DNA of 64,000 nt from Methylotenera sp. (GTDB lineage: Bacteria; Pseudomonadota; Gammaproteobacteria; Burkholderiales; Methylophilaceae): contig JABFRQ010000006.1 of assembly GCA_013141075.1 (NCBI GenBank), forward strand, positions 62,001 through 126,000, written 5' to 3'. Under the pieces are notes generated by a model. It did no database searches and was not told the origin of the DNA. It was given only the letters and a program-made list of their open reading frames with translations. Below, one piece after another: positions 43,973 through 52,591 of this stretch. Positions within the stretch are counted from its first letter, which is position 1. Each line of letters starts with the position of its first letter. Position numbers and translations under genes: made by a program.

Positions 43973-45028
43973 CTAGCTTGCCTTTGTATTAGTTGTGGAT
44001 TTTAACTCTGGAAGCAAACCACGTTCGCAATCGCGCAGGTGACGGCAGAATTTTTGCAGCCAAGTTTTTGGCGATGCACTTACATTAGTAACTGCATTAG
44101 GCTCAAAAAACACTTGGCGGGATAAACCAAAAAACTGCTCAATTTCTTGTTTCACAGGCGAAAATGCTGGTTTTTTTTGTAAAAAATCTGCCAGATTGCT
44201 GCTAAATACGCTATTTCCCGCAGTTTTATTTAGCGATTCATGCAGCCGCGCTACCGCTTGCTGTAAGCCTTCAGCGGTATCAGGCATCTTGCGAATGTCG
44301 CGATACGCTTTAGCAAAAGGTGCACCCATTCTTGGCAGCCAAGCGTGCATGCCAAGCATGTATAGTAGGCCTAGTAAAGATGCGGCTAGCACGCCTATTA
44401 ACACTTTAATTGTTAATTTTTCTCTACTTGAATCTAATAGTAAAGGCGCTATAAACGGGCTCATTTCTTCTTTAAGTTTAACTGAGCCAAATACAGAAAG
44501 CGGCGAAATGCGGAAACTGTAAGAGGGTATGCGGTATTGCCGCACGTCTTTATTAGTGGTGTTGCGCATTTTAACAATTTCGGCTCTAAGCGCCGCAGGC
44601 TTGGCGAGCTTGCCAGTGGTAAATATTTGGTAGCGCAAATGCAGCACGTGCGTAACGCTATCACTATGCTTGGTTTCTTCAGTACTGATTTTTACCAGTT
44701 CAATGCCAGAAATTTGCCCTTTATAGCGATGCTCATAACCTTCAATTGGCAGAGATTCTTTCACCAATTCATAGGGTTTTTTAACGGTGAGCGTAATGGT
44801 TCTATCTAGCACATCGCCCACTACAAAACCTGCATCGCGAGTTGGGTTTTCTTCAATAATAGTCACATATTTTGCATTAATGTCAGGCAGAATAACATCT
44901 GCTATGGCTGGTTGAATGCCCAATATTGACGTTAAAGTTATTAGCAAAAAGCTGGCTCGCATAAAAGTACTCTTTAGTTTAGGCTGCAACATATTGGTGA
45001 AAGTATTCAGATAATTGGTCGGCGTCAA
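43973..45028 (-). CDS. mxaA: MxaA-like protein
   Basis: Signal peptide, periplasmic region and TM; position between mxaS and mxaC. Start may be downstream of 45028. Confidence 0.82.
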   Translation of the reverse strand: MTPTNYLNTFTNMLQPKLKSTFMRASFLLITLTSILGIQPAIADVILPDINAKYVTIIEENPTRDAGFVVGDVLDRTITLTVKKPYELVKESLPIEGYEHRYKGQISGIELVKISTEETKHSDSVTHVLHLRYQIFTTGKLAKPAALRAEIVKMRNTTNKDVRQYRIPSYSFRISPLSVFGSVKLKEEMSPFIAPLLLDSSREKLTIKVLIGVLAASLLGLLYMLGMHAWLPRMGAPFAKAYRDIRKMPDTAEGLQQAVARLHESLNKTAGNSVFSSNLADFLQKKPAFSPVKQEIEQFFGLSRQVFFEPNAVTNVSASPKTWLQKFCRHLRDCERGLLPELKSTTNTKAS

Positions 45029-45890
45029 AGCTGTTTTCTACAAAAAATGGCTGCATGTCATACCGCAAAAATAGGTCTTCAATGGTTTTGCGTCTAGCAG
45101 CAAAGCTTTGTAGAATGCGGTCGCGGTAGGCTTTGCGTAAAAATAGCGTACGTTTAGCGCCTGTTTCAGGGTCGGTGACGTTGGTGATGCCAAATTCAGG
45201 TAAGTCGCTATATTCGGTAGAATCCCACAGAACTACAGGCACAATATGGTGGCGCTGCATCAACACCAATGACTCTTCTAAATCTGCAATTGGCATGTGA
45301 AAATCTGACACCATAAAAATTAGCGAGCGCTCGCGTGGCAGCAGCCTTACTGTTTCTATCACGCCACGGCTACCGACTTCTGGTGCGATATAGCTTCTTA
45401 GGTTTTCAGCCATTTCTAAGGTGGTGTGGGGTCTTGCTGAAAGCGTACACAGCCAATCTTCACGCACAATATCATCAAAGCCAATAAAGCCGACTAAATC
45501 GCGATTACGCGTGGCTGATTGCGCGATGGATTGCGCAATATCGGCCGCGATTTCAATTTTCTTAATCGTACTACCATCTTGCTTGGTGCTACCATATTGC
45601 ATTGAGCCAGACATATCGCACAACACGAACACAGGCGTAACGCTTTTTTGGTTAAAAATGCGTACATGTACCTGCTCCATTGGGTCGCGTATGGTTTGGC
45701 GAATATCAATGCGGCGCGGATCAGGGTATGAAAGCAGCGTTGTATGGCCGCGAAACTCCATGCCCATGCCGCGCTGGTTGCTTTTATGGCGGCCAGGGCG
45801 GCGCGAACGTGAGCGCCACGCAATGTGGTAGCTGAATTCTTTGATGAGTTCTTGCATGGCTAGGCTACGTAAGTAATTAAGGCGTAGCAA
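44979..45890 (-). CDS. mxaS: MxaS-like DUF58 protein
   Basis: FVLCDMSGSMQYGS (VWA/DUF58), VSDFHMPIADLEESL; start possibly at an internal ATG (MQELIKEF). Confidence 0.87.
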   Translation of the reverse strand: MLRLNYLRSLAMQELIKEFSYHIAWRSRSRRPGRHKSNQRGMGMEFRGHTTLLSYPDPRRIDIRQTIRDPMEQVHVRIFNQKSVTPVFVLCDMSGSMQYGSTKQDGSTIKKIEIAADIAQSIAQSATRNRDLVGFIGFDDIVREDWLCTLSARPHTTLEMAENLRSYIAPEVGSRGVIETVRLLPRERSLIFMVSDFHMPIADLEESLVLMQRHHIVPVVLWDSTEYSDLPEFGITNVTDPETGAKRTLFLRKAYRDRILQSFAARRKTIEDLFLRYDMQPFFVENSFDADQLSEYFHQYVAA

Positions 45891-46893
45891 TCGCGTTGAT
45901 AATGCCGCTTAGCATGTCGCGCGCAATTTCTGTGCGGCGCATTTCATATACTGGGCTAAACACCAAACGGTGTGCCACGGTTGAGTGCAACACAGCGTGA
46001 ATATCTTCAGGCAATACGGCGGTACGCTCGTTTAACCAAGCATTCACACGGGCTGCACGTAACACCATACCCATACCACGCGGGCTAGCGCCAGATAATA
46101 CCAAGCGATTCATATCTACACCTGAAACTTTTACGCCAAAATCCATTGGCGTTTTAGTGGCACGCCATAAATTAAGTACGTAGCTACGTAGGGTAGGGCT
46201 GGCGGTAATGCTATTTTGTAGTTTAGCCGCAAAGCCGTTTAATTGGTCAAATTGCAAAATGCTTTCAGGCACGTTGGCTACCAGCGCATCTACATCGTGA
46301 AAGCGTGTATCAAACACTAATGATTCCATAATCGCCGCGTCTGACGGCACTACAATTGGAATCTCCATCATAAAGCGGTCACGCGCGGCAGACGGAATAT
46401 CAAATGTTTCTTCTTTTTCTACTTGGTTACGGTCTGCAAACACCAACATGTGCGGAAAGTGATGTTCTTTGTTAAACGCCGTTAAGGTGCGTTCTGCCAT
46501 CACACGCAATAGCAGCGAATGCACTTGCGGGCGCGCACGGTTAATCTCATTAAAAAAGAAAATAGATAAATTTTCACCCGATTGCAATAACGGCCCAGCA
46601 CTCACGTGCGGCTTACCATCTTCACCTAAATACGTGTGGTATACCAAATCATTTGGCATGAGGTCAATGGTGCCTTCAATACGCTGATAACCGCCGCCAA
46701 TGCCGCGTGTAAAGGCGCGTAGTAGCGTTGTTTTACCCACGCCCACATCACCTTCAAGTAGCACATGGCCGCGCGCAAAAATTGAAGTGGTAATTAAGCG
46801 AACGGGCGATTCTTGCCCGACAACGACCTTATTCACCTCAGATTCTAAAGTAAGTGCATGATTGCGCCAATCGGCTAGTTGCGTATCGCTCAT
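45877..46893 (-). CDS. mxaR: MoxR-type AAA+ ATPase (MxaR)
   Basis: GDVGVGKTTLLRAF Walker A; FFFNEINRARPQVHSLLLRVMAE; AAA lid. Confidence 0.92.
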   Translation of the reverse strand: MSDTQLADWRNHALTLESEVNKVVVGQESPVRLITTSIFARGHVLLEGDVGVGKTTLLRAFTRGIGGGYQRIEGTIDLMPNDLVYHTYLGEDGKPHVSAGPLLQSGENLSIFFFNEINRARPQVHSLLLRVMAERTLTAFNKEHHFPHMLVFADRNQVEKEETFDIPSAARDRFMMEIPIVVPSDAAIMESLVFDTRFHDVDALVANVPESILQFDQLNGFAAKLQNSITASPTLRSYVLNLWRATKTPMDFGVKVSGVDMNRLVLSGASPRGMGMVLRAARVNAWLNERTAVLPEDIHAVLHSTVAHRLVFSPVYEMRRTEIARDMLSGIINAIATP

Positions 46894-47536
46894 TTAAGGT
46901 GTCCCTAAGCTAAGAAATTAGTAGTAAGTAATTTGTAACAGAATGTTGCCAGTTTAAAGCCTTTGCTGCAATTTGTGTATGGTCCAGTTTGTATCAATGG
47001 CTAAACATGTAAATGCAATGTAACGACAATATAAACGAAAAATTTGAAAGTGTATACAGGTTTGTATACCTAGGACAAAAATATATTAAATGTACAGTTT
47101 TTTAAAAACAACCCTTATATAAAATGTGTTTTTGGAATAATTGTTGAGCACATCAATGCCTAAGCCAATTTGGTGTTAAGTCTTTCACAAAGGTTCACTT
47201 TTACACACTAATGTCGAAATTGTAACTAAATGTATTTCATAGAGCTTTATATAAAGCTGTAACTTATTGATTATTTTAAATAATTTTTATGGCATGAAGT
47301 GTGCTTTGAATATTACATGCAAGCATGTTTTGCTAATAGTTGAGGCTAACTAAATGTGTAGCCAACTCATTGATTGATGTAATGGAATTAAATGTAATAT
47401 TTGGTATGAATTTGGTACGAATTAAAATAACCTTTTTGTTAAAAAGGTTGCTAATATGTATCTACATGTAACAATTTGTTAGTTATGTGAAATTATAAAA
47501 TTTTATAATAGTGAAATACAACTATAGGGGTAAAAA

Positions 47537-48790
47537 ATGTTGAGCAACAGGGGTGTTAAATATATATTTTCACTGGCCATTATCGCGATAACGGCTACTT
47601 TTTCAATGACCAGTCAGGCGACGCCTGCATTCGCAAGGCAGATGGGTCAAGCTTGTTTGTCGTGCCACTTTCAACATTTCCCTACGCTGAATGCGCACGG
47701 TCAAAAATTTAAAGCTGGTGGCTACACTGAGATGGGTAAGCAAGGCACATTAAAAGGTGAGGGTCTTTCGCTCCCTTCAACGTTGAATGCTAGCTTATTT
47801 ACAAAAATTCGTTATCAAACTACTAATGGGTCTGATTTGCCTGGCACTAGTACAGCGGGTAGTGGTCAGCTTCAGTTTCCTGATGAGTTCGCACTTTTGT
47901 TTGGTGGCCGAATTTCAGACAACATCGGCTTTATGTTAGAAGGCCAGCTAGCCAATGGTGCTGCACCATTTTTAGCAGGCTTCAAAATGCCATTTATGTA
48001 TGATGTTAAAGGCACAAAAGTTGGCGTTATTCCATACACGACTGATGCACTTGGCGCTGCGTACGGGTTTGAGTTATTAAGTACGGGTGCAGTACGTAAT
48101 ATTCGCACAATGGAGCACAGGAACGAGAGTTCTGCGCAACAATACATCGGCACGGCAACAGCAGCAATGGGTGTGGCTTTCGTGGCATGGAATCCTGACT
48201 ACTTTGTAAACGTTTCTAAATGGTCGCCAAATAACGCAGCTGTTTCAGATGGTTTAGCCAATGGCAACCCAAGCTCAACGTATGTTCGCGCTGCTTACAC
48301 GCCTACCTTGGGTACATGGGAAACCGCAATTGGTGGACAGTATTGGGGTGGGCATTCAAACGTGGGTGACGTAAACGATTTGGTTACGCCTGTTGATACT
48401 AAAGCTTGGGCGATTGATGCACAAGCACAAGGTTCAGTAATGAACTTGCCACTTGGCGTATATTTTAGCCATGCCAATGCTAAAGGCTCACCAGCTGGTG
48501 GACAAGTAAACTTGTTTAATGGCAATGTAAATGATAAGCGCGCCACCGCTATTTCTGCTGAGTTAGGCGTTGTGCCAAACAAGGCAACCATTATGCTTGC
48601 TTACCGTAATGGCGATAACGGCAAAGCCACTAATAGTAGTGACAATGCAGTATCAATAGGTGCTACTTACTCAATAGCACAAAACGTGCAATTGCAGTTT
48701 CAGCACAGTAACCGTACGCAAGCTGGTTATGAAGGTACTGCTACTGGTGGCGATAAGCTAACTACCTTTATGCTGTCATCAGGGTTTTAA
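47537..48790 (+). CDS. Cyc2-like outer-membrane fused monoheme cytochrome c / beta-barrel porin
   Basis: Signal peptide then TPAFARQMGQACLSCHFQHFPTLNAHGQKFKAGGY (one CXXCH) followed by a barrel-like region ending in SSGF. Confidence 0.75.
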   Translation: MLSNRGVKYIFSLAIIAITATFSMTSQATPAFARQMGQACLSCHFQHFPTLNAHGQKFKAGGYTEMGKQGTLKGEGLSLPSTLNASLFTKIRYQTTNGSDLPGTSTAGSGQLQFPDEFALLFGGRISDNIGFMLEGQLANGAAPFLAGFKMPFMYDVKGTKVGVIPYTTDALGAAYGFELLSTGAVRNIRTMEHRNESSAQQYIGTATAAMGVAFVAWNPDYFVNVSKWSPNNAAVSDGLANGNPSSTYVRAAYTPTLGTWETAIGGQYWGGHSNVGDVNDLVTPVDTKAWAIDAQAQGSVMNLPLGVYFSHANAKGSPAGGQVNLFNGNVNDKRATAISAELGVVPNKATIMLAYRNGDNGKATNSSDNAVSIGATYSIAQNVQLQFQHSNRTQAGYEGTATGGDKLTTFMLSSGF

Positions 48791-48799
48791 GCTAACTTT

Positions 48800-48828
48800 A
48801 AATAGAGGGCAATTGAGCCCTCTATTTA
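48800..48828 (+). terminator. Hairpin after Cyc2-like gene
   Basis: AAATAGAGGGCAATTGAGCCCTCTATTT. Confidence 0.8.
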
Positions 48829-48891
48829 TTACTTAAATTATTACTTAAACCAGACAGAATTTAAAAATTTACTAGAGATTAGGAATATCTA

Positions 48892-49533
48892 ATGACTAAG
48901 CTTCAATCCACATTGCAACAAGCCGTTGGTTTATTAACTTTAGCTTTAATGGTGTCACCGTCATATGCTAGCGATGCCACGCGTAGTGATCACGAGTGGC
49001 AAGAAAAAATCAATTTGTGTACCAGTTGCCATACGGTAGATGGTAATAGCGCAACGCCAGACTACCCTAAGTTATCAGGCTTACATACTGACTATATTGT
49101 TAAGCAGCTTACTGACTTTAAAGCAGGAAAGCGTACAAGCTTGTTTATGGGGCCAATAATTACACAGATTGAAGAAAAAGAGTTCAAGGCTTTGGCTGAA
49201 TACTTTAGCGCTAAAAAGCGTGTGCCAGAAGTTGCAGTAGCCTCAGAGTTAGCGGCGCAAGGTAAAAAGATATTTGAGAGCGGCTTTGTTGGCAGAGTAG
49301 ATGCATGCTCTAAGTGTCATGGAAACGAAGGCGAAGGTACTAAAACGTATCCGCGTCTAAATGGTCAGCATTCAAAGTATATTGTTTCGCAGCTGCAAAA
49401 CCTTAAAAGTGGCGCACGCAGTAACGATAACAATGAAGAAATGCGCAAAGTGGCTAAACAGTTGAGCGAGCCCGAGATGAAAGCGGTTGCTGAATATATC
49501 GCTAGCTTGAAAGAAGAAGAGCCGCAGGAATAA
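48892..49533 (+). CDS. Diheme cytochrome c (c4-like)
   Basis: Signal peptide; two CXXCH motifs (CTSCHT, CSKCHG) in duplicated c-type domains. Confidence 0.9.
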   Translation: MTKLQSTLQQAVGLLTLALMVSPSYASDATRSDHEWQEKINLCTSCHTVDGNSATPDYPKLSGLHTDYIVKQLTDFKAGKRTSLFMGPIITQIEEKEFKALAEYFSAKKRVPEVAVASELAAQGKKIFESGFVGRVDACSKCHGNEGEGTKTYPRLNGQHSKYIVSQLQNLKSGARSNDNNEEMRKVAKQLSEPEMKAVAEYIASLKEEEPQE

Positions 49534-49591
49534 TGCTGCGAATAGCTGTAAGTTACGCGCGTTAAATTTTATTTATTTCAGAGGGTTAGCT

Positions 49592-50584
49592 GTGAAAGCA
49601 TTAACAAAATTAGGCAAGTTTAGTTTAACTGGCGCATTACTACTTTTAATTTCAGGCTGCGCTAGCTTGCCATCTATGCCTAAAGTTGCAGATCTTTTAC
49701 CTACCCAAGACATTCATGTAGAAGTGCCAGATAGGCCAGCAACCATGGCTTTGCAGCGTACTGGAAAAGATATAGTTTTGCTTGTGCCAGACTATATTGA
49801 CACACGCGCAAATAAAAAATCTCGCCGAGTTGGCGGCATTAGTACTACTGTGGTGAACATGTATGGCGATGAGTTTTTCTTAGATCAAGAAATTACCACT
49901 TTATTAAGCGCTGCCGTAAGAAAGCAATTAACTAATAGCGGGTTTAAAGTGGTTACACAGGCAACTTCGGCTTATGATTTTGAGCTCATTGGCGCCATTG
50001 GCAATTTTTCACTGAATATTGCTGACCGTGATAAGCTCAATATTGCGGTAGAAACAACGGTAATGGACGGCAAAACAGGTAAAGTTTTATGGTCTGGCAT
50101 TATCTCTGAAATATCTGATAGATTTGCAGGCGTATCAGGCAATACACGTAGCTCTATTGAGGAATATCTTGGCAATGGCGTGGCGGAATTTTCTGTTAAA
50201 ACATCTGCTTCAATTAAAGAGAATTTAGCAGGTTCATACCCGTTAACCATGAAAGTTGGACAATCTAAAACAGTCTCATCTGTGCCCGGCGTTACAACCT
50301 TGCAAGCAGTGGTTGATTTGGAGTCTAAGCCAGAATTGGCTGTTGCGGATAGTCCAATTGCTAGCACACAAGTGGGCGTTGGGCATTTTTCAGTGACGAC
50401 TTTTCCTGCTCGTGCAAAAGTGTATGTTAATGACGTATATTATGGAATGTCGCCCTTGAAATTGGCTTTTGACCCAAGTATATATGCACTACGTTTTGAG
50501 CTTGAAGGCTATAAAGCGGTGACAGAAAAAGTTTCTGTACGTCGTGGAGAAACAACTGAGCTTGAAATTAAATTCGCTAAATAA
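49592..50584 (+). CDS. Lipoprotein with C-terminal PEGA domain
   Basis: Lipobox LISGC; SVTTFPARAKVYVNDVYYGMSPLKLAFDPSIYALRFELEGYK. Confidence 0.8.
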   Translation: MKALTKLGKFSLTGALLLLISGCASLPSMPKVADLLPTQDIHVEVPDRPATMALQRTGKDIVLLVPDYIDTRANKKSRRVGGISTTVVNMYGDEFFLDQEITTLLSAAVRKQLTNSGFKVVTQATSAYDFELIGAIGNFSLNIADRDKLNIAVETTVMDGKTGKVLWSGIISEISDRFAGVSGNTRSSIEEYLGNGVAEFSVKTSASIKENLAGSYPLTMKVGQSKTVSSVPGVTTLQAVVDLESKPELAVADSPIASTQVGVGHFSVTTFPARAKVYVNDVYYGMSPLKLAFDPSIYALRFELEGYKAVTEKVSVRRGETTELEIKFAK

Positions 50585-50783
50585 ACAGCAATATTACTTA
50601 GATTATTAAATCGTGATTAACTAGCTAAAATCTTATCTGACAGACACCCAAACTGTTAGATGAGATTGATGCTTTTGCTCTAAATGATTGTCACCCTTGA
50701 TTTTATCTTACATAAATTCAGTCAGCGGCCAGGTTCGCCAATGACTACTTTACTAAACACCAATCCCCAATAGCACTAAAAAC

Positions 50784-50826
50784 AGATGCTCTGCGAGGCA
50801 ATACCAGAGCGGCTCGCAGGGCAGGT
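50784..50826. repeat. PIR-A variant copy AGATGCTCTGCGAGGCAATACCAGAGCGGCTCGCAGGGCAGGT
   Basis: Palindromic arms GCTCTGCGAG / CTCGCAGGGC; related to copies at 29558 and 15801. Confidence 0.75.
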
Positions 50827-50945
50827 GTTTCAATTATGCAGCTATGTACGCAGAACTTATGCGGCTGTTTAAGTAAGTTTTTTGTTGCAGTAAAGAACGT
50901 TTTCAGAATCAATTAGTCATATTTCAGCACTTCATTTACTAATAC

Positions 50946-51503
50946 ATGCGAGCTAATATGAAATTTTATTTAAGTCATAAGATACTATTTTCGGTTTTAC
51001 TTTTGGGGGCTAGCAATATGGCTAACGCTACTTGCTCTGAGCTTTATAATCATCAATTAACCACTTTGCAGGGCGATAAAATTAACCTGTGTGATTATCA
51101 AGATAAACCTATTTTAGTGGTGAACACCGCGAGTAAATGTGGCTTTACGCCACAGTTTGATGCGCTTGAGGCGCTATATGCTAAGTATAAAAGTAAGGGT
51201 TTGTTGGTGATTGGTTTTCCATCGAATGACTTTAAGCAAGAGCCGGGTGACAATAAACAAATTGGCGATTTTTGTAAGCTAACTTATTCGGTGAAATTTC
51301 CGATGATGACCAAAAGCGCGGTCACTGGCGCAAATGCGAGCCCATTCTACAAGCAGTTAAGTGCTAAAACGGGGCAAGAACCTCAATGGAATTTTTATAA
51401 ATATGTGATTTTGCCAGGTGGTAAAGAGGTGTTTGCTTACAGCAGCGATGTGAAGCCAGATTCAGCGGAAATTTTGGCTAGAATTAAGCCGAGCTTGAAG
51501 TAA
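50946..51503 (+). CDS. Glutathione peroxidase with signal peptide
   Basis: LVVNTASKCGFTPQFDALEALYAKYKSKGLLVIGFPSNDFKQEPG (Cys-type active site). Confidence 0.93.
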   Translation: MRANMKFYLSHKILFSVLLLGASNMANATCSELYNHQLTTLQGDKINLCDYQDKPILVVNTASKCGFTPQFDALEALYAKYKSKGLLVIGFPSNDFKQEPGDNKQIGDFCKLTYSVKFPMMTKSAVTGANASPFYKQLSAKTGQEPQWNFYKYVILPGGKEVFAYSSDVKPDSAEILARIKPSLK

Positions 51504-51535
51504 TCGTGCGTTAATAGCTCATCTTAAAATGTTTA

Positions 51536-51598
51536 GTCATTGCGAGCATAGCGCGGCAATCTGAAAGTATTAGATTGCCGCGCTATGCTCGCAATGAC
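51536..51598. repeat. Perfect 27-bp inverted repeat GTCATTGCGAGCATAGCGCGGCAATCT-N9-AGATTGCCGCGCTATGCTCGCAATGAC
   Basis: Read directly; between convergent gpx-like and ppsR genes. Confidence 0.95.
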
Positions 51599-51629
51599 GT
51601 AAATGATTTGATTGCCGCTTTGATGGCTA

Positions 51630-52436
51630 CTAAGTTGGCTTACGTGTTTTTTCCATAATAATCGCGGATAATTCTTCAACTGAGCGGCTAGTTGAATCTG
51701 CCCAAGTGATGCCTGCATTGCGCATTAAATTCTCAGCGGTAATGATTTCTTTTTTGCAATTATCTAATGAGGCATAAAAACTGCCGCTTCTGCGCTCATT
51801 TCGTACTGCATGCAAGCGTTCTGGCTTAATGGTTAGGCCAAAAATTTTATCAAGATGTTTATGTAGTACTGCGGGCAAAGTGCCGCGCTCAAAGTCTTCA
51901 GGAATAAGCGGGTAATTAGCCGCTTTGATGCCAAATTGCATGGCCAAATATACACTGGTAGGCGTTTTACCACAGCGCGAAACGCCAACTAAAATCACTT
52001 GCGCTTCTTCTAAGCCAGAGTTTGTCATGCCGTCATCATGGTTTAACGTAAAGTTAATGGCTTCCATGCGGTCGTTATATTTCGTACCCATCACGCTATG
52101 CGCAATGCCTGCGCCTGTAAGTGGCGCTTGTGCTAGCTCTAAACCTAGCGGGTCAATAAACGTGTTAAATAAATCAATAAAATAGGCGTTAGAGTGCTTA
52201 ATAGCCGCACGTAATTCAACGTTACCGACTGACATAATCACCACTGGTCGCACGCTGTCTTCTTCTTCAGCACGTAATATACTGCCTTGCGCTAGCTTGA
52301 TTTTATCTAATGTATCTGTAAATGGGAGGCGAATTTGGGTAAAGTTAGTGGCTGGAAAATGCTCAAGCAACTTGCCTAATGCACCTGCTGTAATGCCAGT
52401 ACCGTCAGAGATGAAAAATACGGTGCGTTTTATCAT
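51630..52436 (-). CDS. ppsR: PEP synthetase regulatory kinase/phosphorylase (PpsR)
   Basis: MIKRTVFFISDGTGITAGALG; LVGVSRCGKTPTSVYLAMQFG; start corrected to 52436. Confidence 0.95.
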   Translation of the reverse strand: MIKRTVFFISDGTGITAGALGKLLEHFPATNFTQIRLPFTDTLDKIKLAQGSILRAEEEDSVRPVVIMSVGNVELRAAIKHSNAYFIDLFNTFIDPLGLELAQAPLTGAGIAHSVMGTKYNDRMEAINFTLNHDDGMTNSGLEEAQVILVGVSRCGKTPTSVYLAMQFGIKAANYPLIPEDFERGTLPAVLHKHLDKIFGLTIKPERLHAVRNERRSGSFYASLDNCKKEIITAENLMRNAGITWADSTSRSVEELSAIIMEKTRKPT

Positions 52437-52493
52437 GTTGATTGCCTTTAATTTTAGCATTACAGTGCTTATTAACCCGTAAAACTTACAGAC

Positions 52494-52566
52494 CGTCATT
52501 GCCGCGAAAGCGGGAATCCATTTTAATTAAGTACGCACATGGATCCCCACTTTCGCGAGGATGACG
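52494..52566. repeat. Imperfect 27-nt inverted repeat between ppsA and ppsR
   Basis: CGTCATTGCCGCGAAAGCGGGAATCCA vs TGGATCCCCACTTTCGCGAGGATGACG (22/27 paired by eye). Confidence 0.85.
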
Positions 52567-52591
52567 ATATTTGAATGATTATAAAATTAGG

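Noticed and set aside
44979-45028. 50-nt overlap of mxaA and mxaS as unusual
   Set aside because: Most likely an over-extended start for mxaA; internal ATG codons such as MLQPKLKSTF or MRASFLLIT are available.
46894-47536. FNR-like site TTGAGCACATCAA near 47144
   Set aside because: Spacer is 3 nt and left half is TTGAG, so it does not fit TTGAT-N4-ATCAA.
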